64,000 bases of DNA, from the NCBI RefSeq assembly GCF_044197065.1, contig NZ_JBIQOI010000003.1:186001-250000 (forward strand), in the 5' to 3' direction. This document shows positions 33,739 to 43,047 of the stretch, one piece after another; positions within the stretch are counted from its first letter, which is position 1, and every line of letters starts with the position of its first letter. A program made the position numbers and the translations under genes. The DNA comes from Kluyvera ascorbata_C (GTDB taxonomy: Bacteria; Pseudomonadota; Gammaproteobacteria; Enterobacterales; Enterobacteriaceae). Below the pieces are notes generated by a model. The model saw only the letters and a list, made by a program, of their open reading frames with translations, made no database searches and had not been told where the DNA came from.

Positions 33739-34155
33739 TCACAACGCCTTGGTCAGATAGTGCCGCGCCATCCCCGCCAGCGGGAAATCCTCCAGCGTTT
33801 TCACCAGCTCATACCCCTGCTTCTGATAAAACGGCAGCGCCTGGAAGCTAATGGTGTCCACCAGCGCATGGCGGCAACCTTTCTCCCGCGCCAGCGCCTC
33901 CGCGCGCTTGATAAGCTCGCTGCCGACCCCGTCGCCACGCACCGTTTCACACACCCACAGATAGTCGATACTGAGCCAGTCGCCTTTGCGCTGACCAATT
34001 AGGCCGCCACGCATCACGTCCTGCTCGTCGCGCAGGTAAACGCAGACATCGCACCAGTCTGTGGTATCCACAAACTGACGGTTATAGGCGCGAAGCCCAG
34101 TGAGTAATTCGTCTTTATCTTCCTGCGTAATAATTTCTTTAATAACAAAAGGCAT
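33739..34155 (-). CDS. GNAT-family N-acetyltransferase
   Basis: A 138-residue single-domain acetyltransferase. The acetyl-CoA-binding loop is seen as VCETVRGDGVGSELIKRAEALAREKG, followed by the usual beta-strand / Gly pattern ALPFYQKQGYELVKTLEDFP. The acceptor is not predictable. It stands alone, divergent from the TetR/eef genes and convergent with the DHA2 exporter, so it could be a resistance-type enzyme, but there is no direct evidence for that. Confidence 0.85.
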   Translation of the reverse strand: MPFVIKEIITQEDKDELLTGLRAYNRQFVDTTDWCDVCVYLRDEQDVMRGGLIGQRKGDWLSIDYLWVCETVRGDGVGSELIKRAEALAREKGCRHALVDTISFQALPFYQKQGYELVKTLEDFPLAGMARHYLTKAL

Positions 34156-34302
34156 ATTTATTCCTTATTTTTATTGGCCGGCAGGGTTAATTTCACAAAA
34201 AATTCTTTTTTTCTCCATTCTTTTTTGCACAAATAAAAAAAGGAAAAAACAGTATCAGAAAATGCTTTTCATCGGACGCTCGCTACGTATAATGGACGAA
34301 AA

Positions 34303-34320
34303 TGAGAACGATCGTTCTCA
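34303..34320. promoter_or_regulatory. Operator candidate of the eef regulator
   Basis: A perfect 18-bp palindrome TGAGAACGATCGTTCTCA ends 24 bases before the TetR gene start. TetR proteins commonly bind such sites over their own promoter, so it probably controls the regulator and perhaps the eef genes. Confidence 0.75.
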
Positions 34321-34344
34321 CTATCAACTTTCACGGAGACATGC

Positions 34345-34914
34345 ATGACCAGCAAGCTGGAAGCCAGGCAAAAAGCCCGCCAGGACGATATCATCGCCGC
34401 TGCCCGCCGCTGCTTTCGCAACAGTGGTTTTCATGCCGCCAGCATGTCGCAGATTGCCGCCGAAGCGAAGCTTAGCGTCGGACAAATCTACCGTTATTTC
34501 AGCAACAAAGACGCCATTATCGAAGAGATGATCCGCCGGATTATCGACTATCGCATCGCCGAGATGGAGGGCAAAACCCAGACCCATCTGATGCCGCACA
34601 TGCTGGCGTGGCGCGAAACGCTGAGCGAAGACGACGATGCGCTGATGCTGGAAATGTCCGCCGAAGCCACCCGCAACCCGCAGGTCGCCGCCTGGCTGAA
34701 CGCCGCCGATGAACGCATGTTTGCCAACGCCTGCGAGCATCTGCGTAAAACCTATCCCGAGTTAAGCGAAAGCCGAATCCGCTGCTGCGTAGAAGTGATG
34801 GCGGTGATGGTTGAAGGCACGATTTATCGCCGTCAGATCCCCCAACAGGTGCCGTCTGACGAGATGGAAAAAATCTATCAGGAAATTATTAATATGCTCG
34901 TATCCGCAAAATAA
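34345..34914 (+). CDS. TetR-family regulator next to eefABC
   Basis: A 189-residue regulator. The helix-turn-helix is MSQIAAEAKLSVGQIYRYFSNKDAI, a strong TetR pattern. The ligand domain carries LMLEMSAEATRNPQVAAW, common among regulators of RND pumps. The gene is followed by the eef genes after 136 bases, in the same direction, and preceded by a perfect 18-bp palindrome. It is the likely local repressor (an EefR role), although the name is not proven by sequence. Confidence 0.83.
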   Translation: MTSKLEARQKARQDDIIAAARRCFRNSGFHAASMSQIAAEAKLSVGQIYRYFSNKDAIIEEMIRRIIDYRIAEMEGKTQTHLMPHMLAWRETLSEDDDALMLEMSAEATRNPQVAAWLNAADERMFANACEHLRKTYPELSESRIRCCVEVMAVMVEGTIYRRQIPQQVPSDEMEKIYQEIINMLVSAK

Positions 34915-35050
34915 TTAATTCCATTTAGATACCAGGGGATATTTTTATCCCCCTTTTGTCGTTTCCAGCCCACCGGAGACGCAGGCTTTTTTACACCTGA
35001 AATCCTCACCCCTATTCGGCGAGGAGGGTGTCGTTCACCCAGAGAAAAAT

Positions 35051-36172
35051 ATGAAATACATAACAACCACCATCGCGGCATTATTTCTCCTGAGCGGATG
35101 CGATAATGCACCTACCGCCTCTCCAGAGCGTCCCGCTCAGGAAGTGGGTATCGTCACATTAAAAAGCCAACCCGTTTCCGTGGTCAGCGACCTGACCGGG
35201 CGTACCACCGCCGCGCTAAGCGCCGAGGTGCGTCCGCAGGTCTCCGGCATCGTCCAGAAACGGCTTTTTAATGAAGGCGATAACGTCAAAGCGGGCCAGC
35301 CGCTGTACCAGATTGACCCGTCCAGCTTCCGCGCCACCTATAACGAAGCCGCCGCCGCGTTGAAGCAGGCGCAGGCGTTGGTCGTGGCAGACTGCCAGAA
35401 GGCGCAGCGTTACGCGCTGTTAGTGAAAGATAACGGCGTATCGCGGCAGGATGCCGACGATGCGCAGTCCACCTGCGCCCAGGACAAAGCCAGCGTCGAG
35501 TCCAAAAAAGCGGCGCTGGAGAGCGCGCGCATTAACCTCGACTGGACCACCGTCACCGCGCCGATTGCCGGGCGCATCGGCATCTCTTCCGTCACGCCGG
35601 GGGCGTTGGTCACCGCCGAACAGACCACCGCGCTTGCCACCATTCGCGGCCTCGACACCATCTACGTTGACCTCACCCGCTCCAGCGTCGACCTGCTGCG
35701 CCTGCGCAAGCAGTCGCTGGCGACTAACAGCGATACCCTGAGCGTGACGCTGACCCTGGAAGATGGCAGCACCTACAGCGAAAAAGGCCGCCTGGCGCTC
35801 ACCGAAGTGGCGGTGGATGAATCCACCGGCTCGGTCACGCTACGCGCCGTGTTCCCTAACCCACAGCACCAACTGCTGCCGGGTATGTTCGTACGCGCCC
35901 GCATTGACGAAGGGGTGATGAGCGAGGCGATTCTTGCCCCGCAGCAGGGTATCACTCGCGACGTGAAGGGCAACGCCACCGCGTTAGTCGTTGATGCGAA
36001 TAACAAGGTTGAGCAGCGCACGCTGGAAACCGACGGCACTTACGGCGACAAATGGCTAGTACAAAGCGGTCTGAAAAACGGCGACCAGCTGATTGTTGAA
36101 GGTACCGATAAAGTGACGGTCGGGCAGACGGTGAAACCCGTTGCCGTGCAAAGCAACGGAGGCAAAGCCTGA
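35051..36172 (+). CDS. eefA: RND periplasmic adaptor, EefA-like
   Basis: A 373-residue membrane-fusion lipoprotein with signal and lipobox (ALFLLSGC). The lipoyl/barrel-sandwich halves (VRPQVSGIVQKRLFNEGDNVKAGQPLYQIDP and APIAGRIGISSVTPGALV) flank a helical hairpin with two Cys (VADCQKAQRY, STCAQDK). It links the RND pump to the outer-membrane channel. The stop overlaps the pump ATG by one base (TGATG). The name follows the EefABC pump known from Enterobacter/Klebsiella with the same gene order; this is recognition from memory, so the symbol is moderately sure. Confidence 0.78.
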   Translation: MKYITTTIAALFLLSGCDNAPTASPERPAQEVGIVTLKSQPVSVVSDLTGRTTAALSAEVRPQVSGIVQKRLFNEGDNVKAGQPLYQIDPSSFRATYNEAAAALKQAQALVVADCQKAQRYALLVKDNGVSRQDADDAQSTCAQDKASVESKKAALESARINLDWTTVTAPIAGRIGISSVTPGALVTAEQTTALATIRGLDTIYVDLTRSSVDLLRLRKQSLATNSDTLSVTLTLEDGSTYSEKGRLALTEVAVDESTGSVTLRAVFPNPQHQLLPGMFVRARIDEGVMSEAILAPQQGITRDVKGNATALVVDANNKVEQRTLETDGTYGDKWLVQSGLKNGDQLIVEGTDKVTVGQTVKPVAVQSNGGKA

Positions 36173-39100
36173 TGTTCTCTCGCTTCTTCGTGCGTCGCCC
36201 GGTCTTCGCCTGGGTTATCGCCATTCTGATTATGCTCGCCGGGATGCTGGCCATTCAGACGCTACCGGTGGCGCAGTATCCGGACGTGGCACCGCCAACC
36301 ATCCAGATTTCCGCCTCTTACACCGGGGCTTCCGCTGATACGCTGGAAAACAGCGTCACTCAAGTCATTGAACAGCAGCTTACCGGCCTCGATAACCTGC
36401 TCTACTTCTCGTCCACCAGCAGCTCCGACGGTACGGTCAGCATCAACGTCACCTTCGAGCAGGGTACCGACCCGGATACCGCGCAGGTGCAGGTGCAGAA
36501 CAAGGTGCAGCAGGCCGAATCCCGCCTGCCGAGCGAGGTTCAGCAGGCTGGCGTGACGGTGGTGAAATCCCAGAGCAGCTTCCTGTTGATCATGGCGGTT
36601 TACGACACCACCGATAACGCCACCAGCTCGGACATCGCCGACTGGCTGGTCAGCAACATGCAGGACCCGATGGCGCGTATTGAAGGCGTTGGTAGCCTGC
36701 AGGTATTCGGCGCAGAATACGCCATGCGCATCTGGATGGACCCGGCGAAGCTGGCCTCTTATTCGCTGATGCCGTCCGACGTCGAAACGGCGATTGAAGC
36801 GCAGAACGTGCAGGTATCTGCCGGTAAAATCGGCGCGCTGCCGTCGCCAAACACGCAGCAGCTTACCGCCACCGTGCGCGCGCAGTCGCGTCTGCAAACG
36901 GTCGAACAGTTCAAAGATATCATCGTGAAAAGCCAGTCTAACGGCTCGGTGGTGCGCATTGGCGACGTCGCCCGCGTTGAGATGGGCAGCGAAGACTACA
37001 CCGCCACCGCCAAGCTCAACGGCCACCCGGCCGCCGGGGTTGCGGTGATGCTGGCACCGGGCGCGAACGCACTCGATACCGCCACCCGCGTGAAGGACAA
37101 AATCGCCGAGTTCCAGCGCAATATGCCGCAGGGCTACGAAGTCGCCTTCCCGAAAGACAGCACCGAATTCATCAAGATCTCCGTCGAAGACGTGGTGAAA
37201 ACGCTGTTTGAGGCCATCGCGCTGGTGGTCTGCGTGATGTACCTGTTCCTGCAAAACATCCGCGCGACGCTGATCCCCGCATTGGCGGTACCGGTGGTAC
37301 TGCTCGGCACCTTCGGCGTGCTGGCGCTGTTCGGCTACTCCATCAACACCCTGACGCTATTCGCGATGGTGCTGGCGATAGGCTTATTGGTGGATGATGC
37401 CATCGTGGTGGTGGAAAACGTCGAGCGTATTATGCGCGACGAAGGGCTGCCCGCCCGCGAAGCCACCGAAAAATCGATGGGTGAAATCTCCGGCGCGCTG
37501 ATTGCCATCGCGCTGGTGCTGTCGGCGGTGTTCCTACCGATGGCCTTCTTCGGCGGCTCCACCGGGGTTATCTACCGTCAGTTCTCGGTCACCATTATCT
37601 CGGCCATGATGCTGTCGGTGGTGGTCGCCTTGACCCTGACGCCCGCGCTGTGCGGCTCTATTCTTCACCACACGCCGCCGCATAAAAAGGGCTTCTTCGG
37701 CAAGTTTAACCGCTTCTACAGCGCCACCGAGCACGGCTACAAACACCGGGTGATGAACGTCCTGCGCCGCTCTGGCGTGGTGATGGTGGTTTATCTCGCC
37801 ATCTGCGGCGGCATGGCGCTGGCGATGTGGAAACTGCCGGGCAGCTTCCTGCCGGTAGAAGATCAGGGCGATGTGATGGTGCAGTACACCCTGCCCGCAG
37901 GTGCCACGGCTTCCCGTACCGCCGAAGTACGCCAGCAGGTGATCGACTGGTTCCTGACCAAAGAGAAAGCCAACACCAATGTGATTTTCACCGTCGATGG
38001 TTTCAGCTTTAGCGGCAGCGGACAGAACGCCGGGATGGCGTTTGTCGCACTGAAAAACTGGTCGCTGCGCCCAGGCGAAGAGAACAGCGCGCAGGCCATT
38101 GCGCTGCGCGCCACCAAAGAGCTCAGCAGCATTCGTGACGCCACGCTGTTCGCCATGACCCCGCCCGCCGTTGACGGTCTGGGGCAGAGCAACGGTTTCA
38201 CCTTTGAGCTGATGGCCAACGGCGCGACCGACCGCGATACGCTGCTGAAAATGCGCAACCAGCTGATTCAGGCCGCCAACCAGGACCCATCGCTGCACGC
38301 CGTGCGCGCCAACGACCTACCGCAGATGCCGCAGCTCCAGGTGGATATCGACAACAACAAAGCCGTCTCGCTGGGCCTGTCGCTGAGCGACGTCACCTCG
38401 ACGCTCTCCAGCGCCTGGGGCGGGACCTACGTGAATGACTTTATCGACCGCGGACGCGTGAAAAAGGTCTACATCCAGGGCGATAGCGATGCGCGCGCCG
38501 TGCCGTCGGATCTCGGGAAATGGTTCGTACGCGGCAGCGATGACAGCATGACGCCATTCTCCGCCTTCGCCACCACACGCTGGGAATACGGCCCGGAAAG
38601 TCTGGTGCGCTACAACGGCTCCGCGGCCTATGAAATCCAGGGCGAGAACGCCGACGGCTTTAGCTCCGGCGTGGCGATGGCGAAGATGGAAGCGCTGGCC
38701 AACAGCCTGCCCGCGGGTACCACCTGGGCGTGGAGCGGCCTGTCGCTACAGGAAAAACTGGCAAGTGGTCAGGCGATGAGCCTGTACGCCATCTCCATTC
38801 TGGTGGTGTTCCTCTGCCTGGCCGCGCTGTATGAAAGCTGGTCGGTGCCGTTTTCGGTCATCATGGTTATCCCGCTCGGCCTGCTTGGTGCGGCGTTAGC
38901 GGCGTGGATGCGCGGGCTCAGCAACGACGTCTATTTCCAGGTGGCGCTGCTGACCACCATCGGGCTGTCGTCGAAAAACGCCATTCTGATCGTCGAGTTC
39001 GCCGAAGCCTCCGTGGCGCAGGGCTACTCGCTGACCCGCGCGGCCATGCGAGCGGCGCAAACCCGTCTGCGTCCAATCATCATGACCTCACTGGCGTTTA

Positions 39101-39279
39101 TCGCTGGGGTGATGCCGCTGGCGGTCGCCACCGGCGCGGGCGCGAATAGCCGCGTCGCTATCGGTACCGGGATTATCGGCGGTACGCTAACGGCTACCCT
39201 GCTGGCGATTTTCTTTGTTCCTCTGTTCTTTGTGCTGGTGAAACGTCTGTTCGCCGGCAAACGCGGTCGTCAGGAGTAA
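36172..39279 (+). CDS. eefB: RND multidrug efflux pump, EefB-like
   Basis: A 1035-residue HAE1-type RND transporter, a normal length for AcrB relatives. The start MFSRFFVRRPVFAWVIAILIMLAGM, the proton-relay Asp pair in GLLVDDAIVVVENVER, and GLSSKNAILIVEFA with the relay Lys are all present. Two large periplasmic loops lie between the first/second and seventh/eighth helices. It exports drugs, detergents or metabolites from the periplasm through the adaptor and outer-membrane channel. It is translationally coupled to the adaptor gene and followed by the channel gene after 3 bases. Confidence 0.88.
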   Translation: MFSRFFVRRPVFAWVIAILIMLAGMLAIQTLPVAQYPDVAPPTIQISASYTGASADTLENSVTQVIEQQLTGLDNLLYFSSTSSSDGTVSINVTFEQGTDPDTAQVQVQNKVQQAESRLPSEVQQAGVTVVKSQSSFLLIMAVYDTTDNATSSDIADWLVSNMQDPMARIEGVGSLQVFGAEYAMRIWMDPAKLASYSLMPSDVETAIEAQNVQVSAGKIGALPSPNTQQLTATVRAQSRLQTVEQFKDIIVKSQSNGSVVRIGDVARVEMGSEDYTATAKLNGHPAAGVAVMLAPGANALDTATRVKDKIAEFQRNMPQGYEVAFPKDSTEFIKISVEDVVKTLFEAIALVVCVMYLFLQNIRATLIPALAVPVVLLGTFGVLALFGYSINTLTLFAMVLAIGLLVDDAIVVVENVERIMRDEGLPAREATEKSMGEISGALIAIALVLSAVFLPMAFFGGSTGVIYRQFSVTIISAMMLSVVVALTLTPALCGSILHHTPPHKKGFFGKFNRFYSATEHGYKHRVMNVLRRSGVVMVVYLAICGGMALAMWKLPGSFLPVEDQGDVMVQYTLPAGATASRTAEVRQQVIDWFLTKEKANTNVIFTVDGFSFSGSGQNAGMAFVALKNWSLRPGEENSAQAIALRATKELSSIRDATLFAMTPPAVDGLGQSNGFTFELMANGATDRDTLLKMRNQLIQAANQDPSLHAVRANDLPQMPQLQVDIDNNKAVSLGLSLSDVTSTLSSAWGGTYVNDFIDRGRVKKVYIQGDSDARAVPSDLGKWFVRGSDDSMTPFSAFATTRWEYGPESLVRYNGSAAYEIQGENADGFSSGVAMAKMEALANSLPAGTTWAWSGLSLQEKLASGQAMSLYAISILVVFLCLAALYESWSVPFSVIMVIPLGLLGAALAAWMRGLSNDVYFQVALLTTIGLSSKNAILIVEFAEASVAQGYSLTRAAMRAAQTRLRPIIMTSLAFIAGVMPLAVATGAGANSRVAIGTGIIGGTLTATLLAIFFVPLFFVLVKRLFAGKRGRQE

Positions 39280-39282
39280 GTT

Positions 39283-40647
39283 ATGTTTCGTTTGTCTTTG
39301 TTATTTATTGCGTTCCTGAGCGTTGGCTGCGTGTCGATGGACCCCAACTATCAGCGCCCGGACGCGCCCATCCCGGCGAGCCTGCCGGGCAGCCACGGCG
39401 AAGCCACCGCGGTTGTCGGTAACTGGCAGCAGGTGGTGAACGATGTGCGCCTGCAAAAGCTGGTGAGCCAGGCGCTTAGCAGCAACCGCGATGTGCAAAA
39501 AGCCATTGCCGACATTGATGCCGCCCGCGCGCAATACGGTGAAACCCGTGCGTCGCTGATGCCAACCGTCAACGCCGAGCTCAGCAACACCCGCAGCCGC
39601 ACGCTGGCCAGCGGCGTGAGCACCACCGCGCAGGCCGACGGCGCAGTTTCCAGCTTCGAGCTGGATCTGTTTGGCCGTAATCAGAGCCTGTCCCGCGCGG
39701 CGCGCGAAACCTGGCTTGCCAGCGAATTCACCGCGCAGAACACCCGCCTGACGATGATTGCCGAACTGACCAGCGCGTGGGTGACGCTGGCGGCGGATAA
39801 CAGCAATCTGGCGCTGGCGCAGCAAACCATGGCGAGCGCCGCGGACTCGCTGAAAATCGTCCAGCGCCAGCAGCAGGTTGGCACCGCGGCAGCTACCGAC
39901 GTCAGCGAAGCGATGAGCGTCTACCAGCAGGCCCGCGCCAGCGTCGCCAGCTATCAGACGCTGGTGATGCAGGATAAAAACGCCATTAATCTGCTGGCGG
40001 GTGAAACGGTACCGGACGCCCTGCTCCCCGGCACGCTGGAGAGCCTGGCCGCCAACACCATCTCACTGGTCCCGGCGGGCGTCTCGTCGTCGGTACTGCT
40101 AACGCGCCCGGATATTCAGGAAGCGGAGCACAATCTGAAGAGCGCCAACGCCAATATCGGCGCGGCGCGCGCCAACTTCTTCCCAACCATTTCACTCACC
40201 GCCAGCGCCGGAGTGGGCAGCGATGCGCTATCTTCACTGTTTAGCCACGGCATGAGCGTCTGGTCATTTGCGCCGTCCATTTCACTGCCGCTGTTTACCG
40301 GCGGCAGCAATCTGGCGCAGCTGCGCTACGCCGAGGCGGAAAAAAAGGGGCTGATTGCCACCTACGAAAAGACGATTCAGAGCGCGTTTAAAGACGTGGC
40401 GGATGCGCTGGCGCGTCGCCAGACGCTGGGCGAGCAGTTGGATGCCCAGCGCCAGTACGTGGCGGCGGAGCAGCAGACGCTGGACGTGGCAATGAAGCGC
40501 TATCAGGCGGGCGTCGGGGATTACCTGACCGCACTGACGGCGCAGCGCACGCTGTGGTCGGCACAGCAGACGCTGATTGCGCTGCAGGAAACGGATCTGG
40601 CGAACCGGATCACGCTGTGGCAGTCATTGGGGGGCGGAGCGAGCTGA
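39283..40647 (+). CDS. eefC: RND outer-membrane channel, EefC-like
   Basis: A 454-residue TolC/OprM-family factor. It begins with a lipoprotein signal (LLFIAFLSVGC), so it is anchored by lipid as OprM is. The two repeats each contain long helices and a beta region (PTVNAELSNTRSR ... SSFELDLFGR; TRPDIQEAEHNLKSANANIGAARANFFPTISL). It completes the tripartite pump. The gene has a GAGTAAGTT-ATG leader at the end of eefB and is the last gene of the operon; a palindromic repeat pair follows. Confidence 0.86.
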   Translation: MFRLSLLFIAFLSVGCVSMDPNYQRPDAPIPASLPGSHGEATAVVGNWQQVVNDVRLQKLVSQALSSNRDVQKAIADIDAARAQYGETRASLMPTVNAELSNTRSRTLASGVSTTAQADGAVSSFELDLFGRNQSLSRAARETWLASEFTAQNTRLTMIAELTSAWVTLAADNSNLALAQQTMASAADSLKIVQRQQQVGTAAATDVSEAMSVYQQARASVASYQTLVMQDKNAINLLAGETVPDALLPGTLESLAANTISLVPAGVSSSVLLTRPDIQEAEHNLKSANANIGAARANFFPTISLTASAGVGSDALSSLFSHGMSVWSFAPSISLPLFTGGSNLAQLRYAEAEKKGLIATYEKTIQSAFKDVADALARRQTLGEQLDAQRQYVAAEQQTLDVAMKRYQAGVGDYLTALTAQRTLWSAQQTLIALQETDLANRITLWQSLGGGAS

Positions 40648-40666
40648 TGTGTTGGTGCAGGGGTTT

Positions 40667-40749
40667 CCCCTCACCCTAACCCTCTCCCCGAAGGAGTGAG
40701 GGGATCTTTTTCTCCCTCTCCCTTCCAGGGAGAGGGCCGGGGTGAGGGT
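40667..40749. repeat. Interspersed palindromic repeat pair (CCCTCACCC family)
   Basis: Two facing units of the family seen at 2576-2685 lie between eefC and the following MFS gene, on one transcript direction, where they may end the eef transcript. Confidence 0.75.
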
Positions 40750-40799
40750 GCTGTCCGCACCATCCCCACATTGATTATGAAAAATAAAAAGGAGCTTTC

Positions 40800-41960
40800 A
40801 TGCCGCGTATTTCCCTTTCCTGGGTCGTGGTGCTGGGCCTGCTTTGCGCCATCGGCCCACTGTGTACCGACTTTTACCTACCGGCGCTGCCGGAAATCAC
40901 AGACCAGTTGAGCGCCACCGGCACCCAGACCCAGCTGTCGCTCACCGCTGCGCTTATCGGCCTGGGTCTCGGCCAGCTATTTTTCGGCCCGCTCAGCGAC
41001 CGCATCGGCCGCCGCAAGCCGCTGGCTATCTCCCTGTTGCTGTTTATCTTTTCCTCAGCAATGTGCGCCGCCACGCACGATATTCATATGCTGATCGCCT
41101 GGCGCTTCCTGCAGGGCTTTGCGGGTGCAGGCGGTTCCGTACTGTCGCGCTCCATCGCCCGCGACCGTTATCAGGGCGCGCAGCTGACGCAATTTTTCGC
41201 CCTGCTGATGACCGTCAACGGCATCGCCCCGGTGCTCTCTCCGGTGCTGGGCGGCTATATCATCACCGCCTTCGACTGGCGCATTCTGTTCTGGACGATG
41301 GCGGGGATCGGCGCGGTGCTGCTGCTCCTGAGCCTCGTCGTGCTGCATGAAACGCTACCGCCAAAAAGCGCCAATACCGCGCAGCAGGCTAAAGGTACGC
41401 CGGTACTGAAGAACCGCCGCTTTATGCGCTACTGCCTGATTCAGGCCTTTATGATGGCCGGGCTGTTCTCCTACATCGGTTCATCGTCGTTCGTTATTCA
41501 AAGCGAATACGGCATGAGCGCCATGCAGTTCAGCCTGCTGTTTGGCCTGAACGGCATCGGGCTGATTATCGCTGCGCTGATTTTCTCCCGCCTGGCCCGC
41601 CGTACTCCCGCAGAAACCTTGCTGCGACGCGGCCTGCTGCTGGCAGTATTCTGCGCGCTGGTGACACTACTGCTCGCCTGGCAACAGCACGCCGTGCTGG
41701 CGCTGGTGGGGCTGTTCTTCACCGTGTCGTTTATGAGCGGTATCAGCACCGTCTCCGGGGCCGAGGCAATGAACGCGGTGGAGAGCGCGCAGTCGGGCAC
41801 CGCCTCGGCGCTGATGGGCACCCTGATGTTTGTCTGCGGCGGCATCGCCGCGCCGCTCGCGGGGCTTGGCGGCGAAACGATGCTCAAGATGAGCCTCGCC
41901 ATGGCGATTTCCTACGCGCTGGCGCTATTCTTCGGCCTGCTTAAACCTCGCGAAGCATAA
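40800..41960 (+). CDS. Bcr/CflA-family MFS drug exporter
   Basis: A 386-residue, 12-helix exporter with ribosome-binding site AAGGAG. The DFYLPALPEITDQL start and the FFGPLSDRIGRRKPL loop are hallmarks of the Bcr/CflA group, which expels bicyclomycin, sulfonamides, chloramphenicol or cysteine-type compounds. The substrate cannot be told. It lies downstream of eefC beyond a palindromic repeat and stands alone. Confidence 0.87.
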   Translation: MPRISLSWVVVLGLLCAIGPLCTDFYLPALPEITDQLSATGTQTQLSLTAALIGLGLGQLFFGPLSDRIGRRKPLAISLLLFIFSSAMCAATHDIHMLIAWRFLQGFAGAGGSVLSRSIARDRYQGAQLTQFFALLMTVNGIAPVLSPVLGGYIITAFDWRILFWTMAGIGAVLLLLSLVVLHETLPPKSANTAQQAKGTPVLKNRRFMRYCLIQAFMMAGLFSYIGSSSFVIQSEYGMSAMQFSLLFGLNGIGLIIAALIFSRLARRTPAETLLRRGLLLAVFCALVTLLLAWQQHAVLALVGLFFTVSFMSGISTVSGAEAMNAVESAQSGTASALMGTLMFVCGGIAAPLAGLGGETMLKMSLAMAISYALALFFGLLKPREA

Positions 41961-42123
41961 CAATCCCTGTTGCGGTAATAAAATATTCCAATGTTATTAC
42001 CGCGACTTTCCTACCACCAGCGAATTCACCGCGTATCTCCAACGCATTAATCGTGATACTCTTCACATGATTGGAATAATTAATTCCTTATACTGCCTGC
42101 CACTGAGAATGATGAGGTTTCCT

Positions 42124-43023
42124 ATGAGTATCGACCTGAGCAAACTGCTGACCGAACGCCGCAACGCCAACAGCGCCAACATTGACACCCTCTCTACCGA
42201 AGCCATGCTGACGGTGATTAACAACGAAGATCAGTTGGTTGCCCATGCGATCACCCCTTACATTCCGCAAATTGCCCAGCTCGTTGACGCCGTAGCCGAC
42301 GCCTTCCGCCACGGCGGCCGTCTGATTTACATCGGCGCAGGCACCTCCGGGCGTTTAGGCATTCTCGATGCCAGCGAATGCCCGCCGACCTTCGGCACCC
42401 GCCCGGAACAGGTTGTTGGCCTGATTGCCGGTGGCCATACCGCCATTCTGAAAGCCGTAGAAAACGTGGAAGACAACGCGGCGCGCGGCGCAGAAGATTT
42501 ACAGGCGCTGGGCTTTAACAAACGCGATGTACTGGTCGGCATCGCCGCCAGCGGCCGCACCCCGTACGTACTCGGTGCCATGGAATACGCCCACCAACAG
42601 AACGCGCTGGTCGCCATTGTGAGCTGCAACCCGCACGGCGAAATGGCGCAGCGCGCGGATATCGCCATCACTCCGGTTGTCGGCCCGGAAGTGGTCACCG
42701 GCTCTACTCGTCTGAAAGCAGGCACCGCGCAGAAGCTGGTGCTGAACATGATTACCACCGGCGCGATGATCCGCAGCGGCAAGGTCTACAGCAACCTGAT
42801 GGTGGACGTGGAAGCCACCAACGCCAAGCTGATTGAGCGTCAGATTTCCATCGTAATGGAAGCCACCGAATGCGACCGCGCCACCGCGCAGGCGGCGCTG
42901 GACGCCTGCGGACGTCACTGCAAAACCGCCATCGTCATGGTGCTGGCAAACCTGAGCGCCGAAGAAGCCAAACAGCTGCTGGCGGACAACAACGGCTTTA
43001 TCCGTAAAGCGTTAAAACACTGA
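42124..43023 (+). CDS. murQ: N-acetylmuramic acid 6-phosphate etherase MurQ
   Basis: A 299-residue SIS-domain enzyme from the ATG at 42124 (GAGG before it); the frame extends to 42067, but the family starts here. It cleaves the lactyl ether of MurNAc-6-P to give GlcNAc-6-P and lactate in cell-wall recycling. IGAGTSGRLGILDASECPPTF and GIAASGRTPYVLGA are the phosphosugar-binding motifs. It is directly followed by murP (24 bases), forming the usual murQP operon. The regulator MurR, often next to them, is not seen here. Confidence 0.95.
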   Translation: MSIDLSKLLTERRNANSANIDTLSTEAMLTVINNEDQLVAHAITPYIPQIAQLVDAVADAFRHGGRLIYIGAGTSGRLGILDASECPPTFGTRPEQVVGLIAGGHTAILKAVENVEDNAARGAEDLQALGFNKRDVLVGIAASGRTPYVLGAMEYAHQQNALVAIVSCNPHGEMAQRADIAITPVVGPEVVTGSTRLKAGTAQKLVLNMITTGAMIRSGKVYSNLMVDVEATNAKLIERQISIVMEATECDRATAQAALDACGRHCKTAIVMVLANLSAEEAKQLLADNNGFIRKALKH

Positions 43024-43047
43024 TTCGACTGACTGGGATACCGTGGA

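Noticed and set aside
42069..42086. GGAAT/ATTCC inverted repeat before murQ as a MurR operator
   Set aside because: The arms are only 5 bp and no MurR gene is present; too weak to report.
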